This document shows positions 43,872-52,415 of a stretch of 64,000 nt of DNA, in pieces. A program made the position numbers and the translations under genes. The notes under the pieces were generated by a model that saw only the letters and a list, made by a program, of their open reading frames with translations, searched no databases and had not been told where the DNA came from. Every line of letters begins with the position of its first letter. The first letter of the stretch is position 1. The stretch is from Sphingomonas anseongensis (lineage in GTDB: Bacteria > Pseudomonadota > Alphaproteobacteria > Sphingomonadales > Sphingomonadaceae), in NCBI RefSeq assembly GCF_023516495.1, contig NZ_JAMGBC010000001.1, positions 1,884,501-1,948,500 on the forward strand, read 5' to 3'.

Positions 43872-44927
43872 CTACGTTGCCGGCGCTTTCCTCGGCTTTC
43901 CGGAAGGGGTGCCGATGTGCGGCCAGCCGTCGCGCCATTCGATCGGATCGATGAGGAGGATCCGGCGGCTGTTGATTTCGTCCTCCTGCCTTTGGCGCGG
44001 CCGGTCGCGGTCGATCGCGTGGTACAGCATCCACAGTTGCCCCGCCTTGTCTTCGACGACGCAATTATGACCGGGCGCGAGCCAGCGGCCGTTCTTGTGG
44101 AGCATCAGGCTGTGGGGAACGCCCTTGGCCTGCTCGAGGGTCTCGAACGGCCCCGTCGCGCTCTTGGAGCGTGCGACCATCACTCCGTACTCGGCGTCGG
44201 GGCCGCAGCAATTGTCGCCCGAGTAGAAGAGATAATAATGCTCGTCGTGACGGATCACCCAGGCCGCTTCCACAAGCCTTGGAAATGCGCCCTGCACCGG
44301 GTTGGGCCAGACGAGATCGACGGGCTCGCTGCCGGTCGCAAACGACATCCGATCCGCAGCCAGTTCCTGCACCTTGATCGGCTGGAATCCGGAGCCCCAG
44401 TATAGCAGGCGCTTGCCCGTCGCCGGATCGTCGAACGCCATCGGATCGATATATTCAAACCCTGCCCCCAGAAGCAGCGGCATGCCCATATCGACGAACG
44501 GCCCGGCCGGACTGTCGGACGTGGCGATCGCGAGCGCGTGGCCGCGCTCATGCACGTGGCAGAAATCCGGCGTCGCCGAATAATACATGAAGTAGGTCGA
44601 CCCGTCGCAGATCACGCTGGGCGCCCAGAAGTCCTGGGTCTCCTGGGCCCATTCGGGCTTCTCGGGCAGAGCGTCGCCAAGTTGCTCCCAGCGGACCAGG
44701 TCGTGCGACCTGGCGACCTGGATGTTGATCCATTGGCCGTCGCGAAGCGTCTGCGTCGCATAGGAGTACCAATAGCCGTCCGGCGCACGGATCACGGCCG
44801 GATCGGGGAAGTCCGTATCCAGGATCGGATTGGTGTAGGTCTGTTCTTGCGAGGCGAAGCCGCCGCGGGCCGCCGAACCGCCGCTCGCATCGGCTGGAGC
44901 GTCGGCAGAATCGAATGAATCATGCAT
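43872..44927 (-). CDS. Glycoside hydrolase family 43-like protein
   Basis: The 351-residue protein has the five-bladed propeller pattern of GH43: YTNPILDTDFPDPAVIRAP with the catalytic Asp, FWAPSVI, a Glu in RLVEAAWVI and HHNCVVE-like GHNCVVED. Family members release arabinofuranose, xylose or galactofuranose. There is no signal peptide. It lies next to UDP-galactopyranose mutase, which makes galactofuranose a likely substrate. Confidence 0.82.
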   Translation of the reverse strand: MHDSFDSADAPADASGGSAARGGFASQEQTYTNPILDTDFPDPAVIRAPDGYWYSYATQTLRDGQWINIQVARSHDLVRWEQLGDALPEKPEWAQETQDFWAPSVICDGSTYFMYYSATPDFCHVHERGHALAIATSDSPAGPFVDMGMPLLLGAGFEYIDPMAFDDPATGKRLLYWGSGFQPIKVQELAADRMSFATGSEPVDLVWPNPVQGAFPRLVEAAWVIRHDEHYYLFYSGDNCCGPDAEYGVMVARSKSATGPFETLEQAKGVPHSLMLHKNGRWLAPGHNCVVEDKAGQLWMLYHAIDRDRPRQRQEDEINSRRILLIDPIEWRDGWPHIGTPSGKPRKAPAT

Positions 44928-44995
44928 GGCGCCGCATATGGTCGCCGCAGGAGGTTCAACGCAAGATTCGCACCTCTATCCGCCGTTGGCCGCTA

Positions 44996-46180
44996 TCATT
45001 CCGCAGCTAAGGCAGCTTGCTCGCTCGATCCCCGAGTGCCTCGCTTTTCGTCCATGCGGCGGAACGTGGCGAGCGCCTGCCCGACGATCTGGTCCATGTT
45101 GTAGTAGCGATAGGTGGCGAGCCGGCCGACGAATGTGACGTCCTCGGTGGAGTCCGCGAGCTCCTCGTACCTTTTGAAGAGTTCCTGATTCTCGGGCCTC
45201 GGGATCGGGTAATAAGGATCGCCTTCCGCCGACGGATATTCGTACGTGATGGTCGTCCGCGGATGCTCCTGGCCCGTCAAATGCTTGTACTCGCTGATCC
45301 GCGTGTAGGGGATGTCCGGCGAAGGATAGTTGACGGTCCCCGTCTCCTGGAATCGTTCCTGCTCCAGCGTCTGGTGATCGAACTTCAGGCTTCGGTACGG
45401 AAGCTTGCCGAACCGGTGGTCGAAATATTCATCGATCGGGCCGGTGAAGACGAGATGATCGGCGATTTGCTTCCAGCGATCCCTGAAGTCGCTGAAGTCG
45501 ACGCCTGTGCGCACCTCGATCAGCGGATGACCCAGGATGCGCTTGAACATCGCGGTGTAGCCGCCGCTCGGCATGGCCTGGAACTTGTCGGTGAAATAAC
45601 GGTCGTCGGTGTTCGTGCGGGTGGGGATTCGCGCGGTCACCGACTTGTCGAGTTCCGACGGATCGATCCCCCACTGCTTGCGGGTGTAGCCCTGAAAGAA
45701 CAGCTCGTAGAGCTCACGCCCTACGGCGTTGATGACAACGTCTTCGGAGTTCTTGATTTCGTCCACCGGCTCCGCTCGCGATGCGAGATATTCCGCAGCT
45801 TCCTCGTCGGTCTTCAGGTCCAGGCCGAACAGCTCGTTCAAGGTCGTTCGGTTGATCGGTATGGGGACGAGCTTGTCGCGCACGGACGCGCGGACCCGGT
45901 GCTCGTAGGGCCGCCACTCGGTAAACTGGGACAGATAATCGACCACCGCGTCGCTGTTGGTGTGGAAGATGTGCGGGCCGTATTTGTGATAGAGGATGCC
46001 GGCCTCGTTCGGCTCGTCATAAGCATTGCCGCCGATATGGTTTCGGCGGTCGATGACCAGGACCCTGGCCCCGTGCTGGCTGGCAAGTCGCTCCGCGATG
46101 ACGGAACCAGCGAAGCCGGCTCCGACAACCAGATAATCGTAAGGCTTGCGGTCGTTCGGCGCCGCGAAGGGCGCGTTCAT
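44996..46180 (-). CDS. glf: UDP-galactopyranose mutase
   Basis: The 394-residue flavoenzyme has the Rossmann motif YLVVGAGFAGSVIAERLA and the Glf signatures GGNAYDEPNEAGI, YGPHIFHTNSD, FQGYTRKQWG and RYYNMDQIVGQAL. It converts UDP-galactopyranose to UDP-galactofuranose. The ATG overlaps the glycosyltransferase stop (ATGA). Confidence 0.95.
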   Translation of the reverse strand: MNAPFAAPNDRKPYDYLVVGAGFAGSVIAERLASQHGARVLVIDRRNHIGGNAYDEPNEAGILYHKYGPHIFHTNSDAVVDYLSQFTEWRPYEHRVRASVRDKLVPIPINRTTLNELFGLDLKTDEEAAEYLASRAEPVDEIKNSEDVVINAVGRELYELFFQGYTRKQWGIDPSELDKSVTARIPTRTNTDDRYFTDKFQAMPSGGYTAMFKRILGHPLIEVRTGVDFSDFRDRWKQIADHLVFTGPIDEYFDHRFGKLPYRSLKFDHQTLEQERFQETGTVNYPSPDIPYTRISEYKHLTGQEHPRTTITYEYPSAEGDPYYPIPRPENQELFKRYEELADSTEDVTFVGRLATYRYYNMDQIVGQALATFRRMDEKRGTRGSSEQAALAAE

Positions 46181-47388
46181 TCCGCTGCCACCAGGAGCGC
46201 CGACTGGCCCGACTGAGCCTGCTCGCCGAGAAGCTCGCCGATCAGGCCGGACATGCGAGCCTGAGTGGTGCTCCAACTCGTCGCGGAAAGAAGCAGGTCG
46301 GCTTCGGCAAGCCACTCGCCGCCGCGCTCGAGCTTCAGCATGCGCTCGCACTCGGCGACGAATTCCTCGGCCGTGGAGGCAATCCCGACTCCCTGGAGAT
46401 GGCCGTAGTGACGAACCACGTCTTTGACCGGCGTCGACACCACCGGCTTGCCGCCGGCGAGATATTCCGGGGTCTTGGTCGGCGAAATGAACTGGGTGGA
46501 CTCATTCATCGCGAACGGCATGAGGGCGACGTCCCAGCCCGATAGATAGGCGGGCAGCTGCTCGTACTTCTTGCCGCCGAGATAATGGATGTTGGGCCGC
46601 TTCGGCAGGTCCTCCGGAGCGATCTTCACGACCGGCCCGACCATCACCAGCGACCAGTCGGGGCGCATCTCTGCGACACGATCGAGAAGCTCGGTGTCGA
46701 AGCGTTCGTCGATGACTCCATAGAAGCCCAGCCGCGGCCGGTTGAGGTCTTCCTGGTCGGCGGGCTCGAACTGGCGCGTGCGCGCCTTGGCGAAGTGCGT
46801 CCGGTCGACCGACGAGGCGAACAGGTGCACGCTCGGGTGGCGGTGCTTCTTCGCTTCGTACAGGCTTGTCCCGCCGGTGAAGACGAGGTCGGCGCGGTCG
46901 ATCAGCTCCTGCTCGAGGTCGAGCAACTTGACCGGCGCGAACTTGAACTTCGAAAGCTCGTCCATCGCGTCGAACACGACCACGCTCGCGTCGAGATCGC
47001 GCGAGAAGGTGAGCATCATCGGCGTGTAGTACCAGGCGATCAGCGGGCGGCTGAGCCCGGCGGAATAAGCATCCAGAAGCCGCTTGAGAGTCGCATCTCT
47101 TTGCTCTTCGTCGAGCCCCTGCGGGATGTGCGGGACGACGATCCGGACGTTGGGATAATCCTCGGCGGCCCGGACTCGAATCAGCGCCGGCTCCTTGCTG
47201 TCGATCTCGACCGGCTCTTCCCAGAAGACCACGGTCATCTCGTCAGCGAAGCGGCTCATCAGGTGCTGCGGCCGCTGGAAAACGAAATCCCACCGCAAGT
47301 GCGAAAAGCACAACAAGGTTGGGCGATCCGAACCAGGCGCCGGATACTCCGCTTCATACTCAACTGGCACTCCGACGCTATTCAGCAT
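46177..47388 (-). CDS. Glycosyltransferase family 1-like protein
   Basis: The 403-residue protein has a GT-B fold: an N-terminal domain with LCFSHLRWDFVFQRPQHLM and a C-terminal domain with LGFYGVIDERFD, NIHYLGGKKYEQLPAYL and the donor-binding KTPEYLAGGKPVVST. It is coupled to glf by a 4-base overlap, so it probably uses UDP-galactofuranose or builds the same polymer. A GAGAGG site precedes ATG 47388. Confidence 0.85.
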   Translation of the reverse strand: MLNSVGVPVEYEAEYPAPGSDRPTLLCFSHLRWDFVFQRPQHLMSRFADEMTVVFWEEPVEIDSKEPALIRVRAAEDYPNVRIVVPHIPQGLDEEQRDATLKRLLDAYSAGLSRPLIAWYYTPMMLTFSRDLDASVVVFDAMDELSKFKFAPVKLLDLEQELIDRADLVFTGGTSLYEAKKHRHPSVHLFASSVDRTHFAKARTRQFEPADQEDLNRPRLGFYGVIDERFDTELLDRVAEMRPDWSLVMVGPVVKIAPEDLPKRPNIHYLGGKKYEQLPAYLSGWDVALMPFAMNESTQFISPTKTPEYLAGGKPVVSTPVKDVVRHYGHLQGVGIASTAEEFVAECERMLKLERGGEWLAEADLLLSATSWSTTQARMSGLIGELLGEQAQSGQSALLVAAE

Positions 47389-47487
47389 TTCGCCTCTCAC
47401 TCCGCTGCTTTGAAACCCGTAATTGTCCAACGGGCTGGCGCTGGTCGCGGTTCCGTAACCTCGGTTAATCCAAATGAATTTCTGGCT

Positions 47488-47502
47488 TGTTGCAGCGCAA
47501 CA
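47488..47502. promoter_or_regulatory. Inverted repeat upstream of pccB, repeated in its coding start
   Basis: TGTTGC-AGC-GCAACA is a perfect inverted repeat in the divergent space between the glycosyltransferase gene and pccB. The 14 bases TTGCAGCGCAACAT occur again at 47650-47663, early in the pccB coding region. Paired sites 160 bases apart could be operators. Confidence 0.4.
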
Positions 47503-47579
47503 TAGGGCTTCGCCTCTATTTGACCTAATCGGCGACCCGTGAAAGGACGCGTGTTTCAGCCGCGCGCGAGAGAGAAGGT

Positions 47580-49112
47580 ATGGCAACGACGATCGAGGAG
47601 CTGGAGAAAAGGCGCGAGCTTGCGCGCCTCGGCGGCGGCGAGAAGCGTATTGCAGCGCAACATGCCAAGGGCCGGCTCACGGCCCGCGAGCGCCTGTCGG
47701 TGCTGCTCGATCGCGGAAGCTTCGAAGAATATGACATGTTCGTCGAGCATAATTGCGCCGACTTCGGGATGGAGACGCAGAAGATCCCGGGCGACGGCGT
47801 CGTCACCGGCTCGGGCACAATCAACGGCCGCCTCGTCTACGTCTTCGCTCAGGACTTCACGGTGTTCGGCGGCTCTCTGAGCGAGCGCCACGCGCAGAAG
47901 ATCTGCAAGATAATGGACATGGCGATGAAGGTTGGCGCGCCAGTCATCGGCCTAAACGATTCCGGCGGCGCCCGAATCCAGGAGGGCGTCGCTTCGCTCG
48001 GCGGCTATGCCGAAGTGTTCCAGCGCAACGTGCTCGCCAGCGGGGTCGTCCCACAGCTCAGCCTGATCATGGGCCCATGCGCGGGCGGCGCGGTCTATTC
48101 GCCGGCGATGACGGACTTCATCTTCATGGTGAAGGACTCGTCCTACATGTTCGTCACCGGCCCCGACGTTGTGAAGACCGTCACCAACGAGGTCGTGACC
48201 CAGGAAGAGCTTGGCGGAGCGGTCACCCACACGACCAAGTCGGGAGTTGCCGACGTCGCGTTCGAGAACGACATCGATGCGCTTCTCGCGACCCGCGACT
48301 TCTTCGATTTCCTGCCGCTGTCGAACCGCCACGATTTGCCGACGCGCCCGACCGACGATCCGTTCGACCGGGTGGAGGAAAGCCTCGACACCCTGGTGCC
48401 GCCAAGCGCCGCGACGCCCTATGACATGCACGAGCTGATAAGGAAGGTCGCGGACGAGGGCGACTTCTTCGAGCTCCAGCCGAGCCACGCCGCTAACATC
48501 ATCGTCGGCTTCTGCCGGATCGAAGGCCGCACCGTCGGCGTGGTGGCCAACCAGCCGACGGTTCTCGCCGGCTGCCTCGACATCAACTCGTCCAAGAAAG
48601 GCGCGCGCTTCGTCCGTTTCTGCGACGCGTTCGACATCCCGATCCTGACCTTCGTCGACGTTCCGGGATTCCTTCCCGGCGTCGCGCAGGAGCATAACGG
48701 CATCATCAAGAACGGCGCGAAATTGCTCTTCGCCTACGCCGAAGCGACGGTGCCGAAGATCACCGTGATCACCCGCAAGGCCTATGGCGGGGCCTATGAC
48801 GTGATGGCGTCAAAGCACCTTCGCGGCGACTTGAACTACGCCTGGCCCACCGCCGAGATCGCGGTGATGGGCGCCAAGGGCGCGGTCGAGATCATCTTCC
48901 GAAAGGACGCCGCCAAGCCCGAAGAGATCGCCAAGCGAACCGCCGAATATGAAGAGCGCTTCGCCAACCCGTTCGTGGCCGCGAGCAAGGGCTTCATCGA
49001 CGAGGTCATCATGCCGCACTCGACGCGCCGCCGCGTCGCTATGGGGCTACGCAAGCTGCGCGACAAGCAGCTCGAAAATCCGTGGAAGAAGCACGACAAC
49101 ATCCCGCTGTGA
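47580..49112 (+). CDS. pccB: Propionyl-CoA carboxylase beta subunit
   Basis: The 510-residue carboxyltransferase has two crotonase-like halves with oxyanion-hole loops: [27 protein letters not shown] in the N-half and [19 protein letters not shown] in the C-half. It transfers CO2 from biotin to propionyl-CoA. It lies just before methylmalonyl-CoA epimerase. The biotin-carrying alpha subunit and mutase are outside the window. Confidence 0.94.
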   Translation: MATTIEELEKRRELARLGGGEKRIAAQHAKGRLTARERLSVLLDRGSFEEYDMFVEHNCADFGMETQKIPGDGVVTGSGTINGRLVYVFAQDFTVFGGSLSERHAQKICKIMDMAMKVGAPVIGLNDSGGARIQEGVASLGGYAEVFQRNVLASGVVPQLSLIMGPCAGGAVYSPAMTDFIFMVKDSSYMFVTGPDVVKTVTNEVVTQEELGGAVTHTTKSGVADVAFENDIDALLATRDFFDFLPLSNRHDLPTRPTDDPFDRVEESLDTLVPPSAATPYDMHELIRKVADEGDFFELQPSHAANIIVGFCRIEGRTVGVVANQPTVLAGCLDINSSKKGARFVRFCDAFDIPILTFVDVPGFLPGVAQEHNGIIKNGAKLLFAYAEATVPKITVITRKAYGGAYDVMASKHLRGDLNYAWPTAEIAVMGAKGAVEIIFRKDAAKPEEIAKRTAEYEERFANPFVAASKGFIDEVIMPHSTRRRVAMGLRKLRDKQLENPWKKHDNIPL

Positions 49113-49119
49113 GAAAGAC

Positions 49120-49581
49120 ATGAGCACCTACACCGCCACCATCCGCTGGGTCCGCGAGGACGAGGACGATTTCGCGAAGGGCCGCTACAGCCGCGCCCAC
49201 CAATGGTCGTTCGACGGCGGCACGGTCGTCCCGGCATCTTCGAGCCCCCACGTCGTTCCGCTGCCGCTTAGCGACCCGGAAGCGGTGGACCCGGAGGAAG
49301 CCTTCATCGCCTCGCTGGCGTCGTGCCACATGCTCTTCTTCCTCGACTTCGCTCGGCGCGGCGGATTGGTCGTCGACTTCTACGTCGACGAGGCGGAGGG
49401 GGTGCTGGGCAAGCGCGCCGACGGGCGAATGGCGATGACGAACGTGACGTTGCGGCCCAACGTCCGCTGGATCGGGAAGGAGCCGGACAAGGCGCAGCTC
49501 GACGACCTCCACCATCGCGCGCACGAAGCCTGCTTCATCGCCAACAGCGTCACGACCGAGGTGGCGATCGAGCCCCTCTGA
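49120..49581 (+). CDS. OsmC family peroxidase-like protein
   Basis: The 153-residue protein has the OsmC/Ohr fold with the two redox Cys positions, SLASCHMLFFLDFA and HEACFIANS. It reduces organic peroxides or stays uncharacterised in this subfamily. It begins 7 bases after pccB and precedes the epimerase, so it is part of the operon. Confidence 0.88.
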   Translation: MSTYTATIRWVREDEDDFAKGRYSRAHQWSFDGGTVVPASSSPHVVPLPLSDPEAVDPEEAFIASLASCHMLFFLDFARRGGLVVDFYVDEAEGVLGKRADGRMAMTNVTLRPNVRWIGKEPDKAQLDDLHHRAHEACFIANSVTTEVAIEPL

Positions 49582-49597
49582 TCGACTGGAGAATGGA

Positions 49598-50011
49598 ATG
49601 AAACTCGGGCGGCTGAACCATGTCGGCGTCGCGACGCCGTCGATCGAGAAAAGCCTCGAGCTGTACCGGACCATGTTCGGATCGGAGCCGCACGGCGAGC
49701 CGTTCGACCTTCCCGCGCAGGGCGTGCGCGTCTGCTTCGTCGACACCCCCAATAGCCAGATCGAGCTGATCGAGCCGCTGGGCGAAAGCTCACCCATCGC
49801 GAAGTTCCTGGAGAAGAACCCGCTGGGCGGCCAGCATCACGTCTGCTTCGAGGTTCCGGAAATCCACGCCGCCAAGGCCGAGTTCGAAGCCAAAGGGGCG
49901 CGCGTTCTCGGCGAGCCGCGCATCGGCGCTCACGGGACCCCCGTCTTCTTCGTTCACCCGAAGGACATGGGCGGAATGCTTGTAGAGATCATGGAGTCGC
50001 CAGCCCATTGA
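49598..50011 (+). CDS. mce: Methylmalonyl-CoA epimerase
   Basis: The 137-residue VOC protein begins LGRLNHVGVATPS, with metal ligands His in NHVGVA, Glu in QIELIEPLG, His in GGQHHVCFEV and Glu in LVEIME. It interconverts the (S) and (R) forms of methylmalonyl-CoA after propionyl-CoA carboxylation. It is 16 bases after osmC. Confidence 0.92.
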   Translation: MKLGRLNHVGVATPSIEKSLELYRTMFGSEPHGEPFDLPAQGVRVCFVDTPNSQIELIEPLGESSPIAKFLEKNPLGGQHHVCFEVPEIHAAKAEFEAKGARVLGEPRIGAHGTPVFFVHPKDMGGMLVEIMESPAH

Positions 50012-50021
50012 GGCACTCGAA

Positions 50022-50510
50022 ATGCCGATCGAATTGAACCGCAGGGATTTATTGGGCGCGGCTGGCGTCGGCGCCGTCGCCTTGCTGTTCACGAGGGTTC
50101 CCGCCTCGGCAAAGCCTGTCCGCTTCCAGGTCACCCTAAGCGATGCGGAATGGCGCAAGCGGCTGGGCGCGGAACGCTATGCGGTGCTGCGCAAGGCTGC
50201 GACCGAACGGCCCTTCTCCAGCCCGCTCGACCACGAGAAGCGCAAGGGGGTCTATGTCTGCGCGGGCTGCAGGCTTCCGCTGTATCCGTCGACGACGAAG
50301 TTCGACAGCGGCACCGGCTGGCCGAGCTTTTATGCGCCGCTGAAGAACGCCGTCATCACCCGCACCGACCGGAGCTTGGTGTTCGAGCGCACCGAGGTGC
50401 TCTGCCGCCGCTGCGGAGGCCATCTCGGCCATGTGTTCGACGACGGTCCGCCGCCGACCGGATTGCGCTATTGCATGAACGGGCTGGCGCTCCAGTTCCG
50501 GCCGGTCTGA
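50022..50510 (+). CDS. msrB: Peptide-methionine (R)-S-oxide reductase MsrB with Tat-type signal
   Basis: The 162-residue protein starts with a twin-arginine signal (ELNRRDLLGAAGVGAVALLF). It has the MsrB zinc Cys pairs (CAGC and CRRCGGHLGHVF) and the catalytic Cys in RYCMNGLALQF. It reduces the R form of methionine sulfoxide, here outside the cytoplasm. It is followed closely by msrA. Confidence 0.94.
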   Translation: MPIELNRRDLLGAAGVGAVALLFTRVPASAKPVRFQVTLSDAEWRKRLGAERYAVLRKAATERPFSSPLDHEKRKGVYVCAGCRLPLYPSTTKFDSGTGWPSFYAPLKNAVITRTDRSLVFERTEVLCRRCGGHLGHVFDDGPPPTGLRYCMNGLALQFRPV

Positions 50511-50520
50511 GGAGAGACAC

Positions 50521-51120
50521 ATGCACTTCCTTGCCAGGACCGCGATAGTCGCGACGATCGCGGCGACCGCTTCGGCTGCCCCCGCGCCCCCGCCTCATCT
50601 GCAGACGGCGGTCCTCGCCGGTGGCTGCTTCTGGGGAATGGAAGCGGTGTTCGAGCATGTGAAGGGCGTCACCGACGTCGTGTCCGGCTTCGCCGGCGGA
50701 AGCGCCGCCGACGCGAGCTACGACAAGGTGAGCAGCGAAGGGACCCGCCACGCGGAGGCGGTGCGTATCACCTACGATCCGTCCCGGGTCAGCTATGCGC
50801 AGCTTCTGCAGATCTATTTCTCGGTCGCCCATGACCCGACCCAGGTGAACCGCCAGGGTCCGGACGTTGGCCCCAGCTACCGCTCGGCGATCTTCCCGCA
50901 GAACGCCCAGCAGCGAGCGCTCGCGTCGCGGATGATCGCTGTGCTGAAGGGCAGGGGCGTTCGGGTTGCGACAAAGCTGGAAAGCGGCGGCTTCTATCCG
51001 GCCGAAGCCTATCACCAGGACTTCGAGCGCAAGCACCCCACCTATCCTTACATCGTCGTCAACGACCTGCCGAAGCTCGCCGCGCTGAAGCGGAAGTATC
51101 CGCAGTGGTGGAAAGCCTGA
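50521..51120 (+). CDS. msrA: Peptide-methionine (S)-S-oxide reductase MsrA, exported
   Basis: The 199-residue protein has a signal peptide (VATIAATASAAPAPPP) and the MsrA active site GGCFWGMEAVFEHV. Family segments YDPSRVSYAQLLQIYF and RSAIFPQNAQQ follow. With the MsrB next to it, both diastereomers can be repaired in the periplasm. It lies 10 bases after msrB. Confidence 0.95.
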   Translation: MHFLARTAIVATIAATASAAPAPPPHLQTAVLAGGCFWGMEAVFEHVKGVTDVVSGFAGGSAADASYDKVSSEGTRHAEAVRITYDPSRVSYAQLLQIYFSVAHDPTQVNRQGPDVGPSYRSAIFPQNAQQRALASRMIAVLKGRGVRVATKLESGGFYPAEAYHQDFERKHPTYPYIVVNDLPKLAALKRKYPQWWKA

Positions 51121-51143
51121 ATCTTCTCGGCGGAGAGTGAGCC

Positions 51144-51179
51144 TCATCCAGGAATGTCCCCGGACATTCCTCTGGGTGA
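51144..51179. repeat. Long hairpin between msrA and tRNA-Phe, candidate bidirectional terminator
   Basis: GGAATGTCC (51151-51159) and GGACATTCC (51162-51170) form a 9-pair stem with a minimal loop. An outer stem of TCATCCA (51144-51150) and TGGGTGA (51173-51179) adds 7 pairs with a 2-base bulge. It lies 24 bases after msrA and 4 bases past the 3' end of the convergent tRNA gene. There is no T run on either strand. Confidence 0.6.
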
Positions 51180-51182
51180 AGC

Positions 51183-51258
51183 TGGTGCCCAGGGGCGGAT
51201 TCGAACCACCGACACCGTGATTTTCAGTCACGTGCTCTACCAACTGAGCTACCTGGGC
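51183..51258 (-). tRNA. tRNA-Phe (anticodon GAA), CCA encoded
   Basis: On the minus strand the 76-base gene folds as a cloverleaf. The acceptor stem is GCCCAGG/CCTGGGC and the D arm contains AGTTGGTAGAG. The anticodon loop CTGAAAA lies between CGTGA and TCACG, and the T arm is GGTGGTTCGAATCCGCC. The encoded CCA lies at 51185-51183. The gene follows yacG in the infA-maf-rnase-yacG run. Confidence 0.97.
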
Positions 51259-51301
51259 ATGTCGCCATTGCGGCCGGGCGGCCGTTCGAGCGAGGCGCTC
51301 C

Positions 51302-51487
51302 CTAGCCTTCGCCCCCATCACTGTCCACCCCGCCGGACGGCGCCGCAGGACCGGGAATCCGGTAGCCCTCGCCGAGCCATTTGAGCAGGTCGCGATCCTT
51401 GCAGCCGCGCGAGCAGAAGGGCGCGTGGGCGTCGACGGACGGTTTCCCGCAATAGGGGCAGGACTTGGAATCAGACTTTTTCGGCAT
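51302..51487 (-). CDS. yacG: DNA gyrase inhibitor YacG
   Basis: The 61-residue zinc protein has CPYCG and, 15 residues later, CSRGC, the YacG four-Cys site. WLGEGYRIPG follows. It binds GyrB and inhibits gyrase. It overlaps the RNase gene by 17 bases. The ATG at 51487 is preferred to one three codons upstream. Confidence 0.92.
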   Translation of the reverse strand: MPKKSDSKSCPYCGKPSVDAHAPFCSRGCKDRDLLKWLGEGYRIPGPAAPSGGVDSDGGEG

Positions 51488-52415
51488 AGCCGCCATGGAT
51501 GGGGAGCGAAGCGTCCGAGCGCAAGGTAACCGCGCCGCCGATCTGGCGCGAAAGCGAGTCGATCCACTCGGGTTTCTGCTCAAGCAGCGCGATGAGCATT
51601 GGGTTGCCAATGAGCCGCTTCGCGCCGGGAGCTTCCGTTGCAGCGCGTCGGAGAAGAGCCCGAGCCTCGAACGGCGGCCGGTCCTGCGCCAGCTCGACAA
51701 GCGATGCCCGCGCTCGCGGCCGGACCAGCTGGACGAAGCCGAAGCCGTTGACCGCGGTGCGCTCGAACGGCTGGGGCAGGATGGAGTCGATCGCCGAAGC
51801 GATGGACTGCCGCTCCGCCTTGCCGGCCACGGTCGGCAGGTCGATCCCGATGGAGCCTCCAATGTCGAGCCGGAGGATGGCTCGCGCCGCCGCCTCGGCG
51901 CCGGCAAGGGCAAGTTCGAGCGGCGGCAGATAGCCGTCGACGTCGATCAGGGTCATTGCCGGAGTCGGCGAGATTCTCAGCTCGCCGCCGTCGAAGCGGA
52001 CGATCCCGCTCCGCGCTTCTTCGAGCAGGTCCAGCCACCCCGCCTGTCCGAGCGGATCGGAAGGCGAAGGGAAGGGAAGTGCTTCCGCGTCAAGCGGGGG
52101 CGGAGCTTCCTCGCCTTCGTTGGCGACGACAGCGAGCGGACGCTTCCACGGTTCGGCGCCGGGGATGGCTTCGCGGGTGACCTCGATGACCAGCTCCTGG
52201 CCTTCGCTTATTCCTTTCGCCCCCTTGGGGAGCAGGAATTGCTGACCGTCAGCTTCGGCGATCGCGAGCGGCCGGACCGAGACAAGCCGGGCGGTGCATC
52301 GTGCGCCGGCGCGGGCCACTCCGTCGAGCAGGATCCGTGCCTCGACAATCTCGCCGCTGAGGATCCGCGCATAACGGCTCTCGCCAATCCCATGCTCGGC
52401 CAGCCATTCAGGCAA
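51471..52415 (-). CDS. Short RNase E/G-like ribonuclease
   Basis: The 314-residue protein has an S1-like N-terminal part and the catalytic Asp pair: one in TLIDVDGYLPP and the other in LDIGGSIGIDLPTV, as in RNase E/G. The zinc-link CPxC and the rest of the C-terminal region are absent, so it is much shorter than RNase G. It overlaps maf by 8 bases. It may process small RNAs or be a degenerate paralogue. Confidence 0.8.
   Translation of the reverse strand: MPEWLAEHGIGESRYARILSGEIVEARILLDGVARAGARCTARLVSVRPLAIAEADGQQFLLPKGAKGISEGQELVIEVTREAIPGAEPWKRPLAVVANEGEEAPPPLDAEALPFPSPSDPLGQAGWLDLLEEARSGIVRFDGGELRISPTPAMTLIDVDGYLPPLELALAGAEAAARAILRLDIGGSIGIDLPTVAGKAERQSIASAIDSILPQPFERTAVNGFGFVQLVRPRARASLVELAQDRPPFEARALLRRAATEAPGAKRLIGNPMLIALLEQKPEWIDSLSRQIGGAVTLRSDASLPIHGGYAEKV

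Noticed and set aside
43762-43872. GC-rich hairpin between copy 2 glycosidase and GH43-like gene as a terminator
   Set aside because: A short stem can be drawn but there is no T run.
51160-51161. Possible CRISPR or REP element at the hairpin near tRNA-Phe
   Set aside because: Only one copy is seen in this window and there are no spacers.
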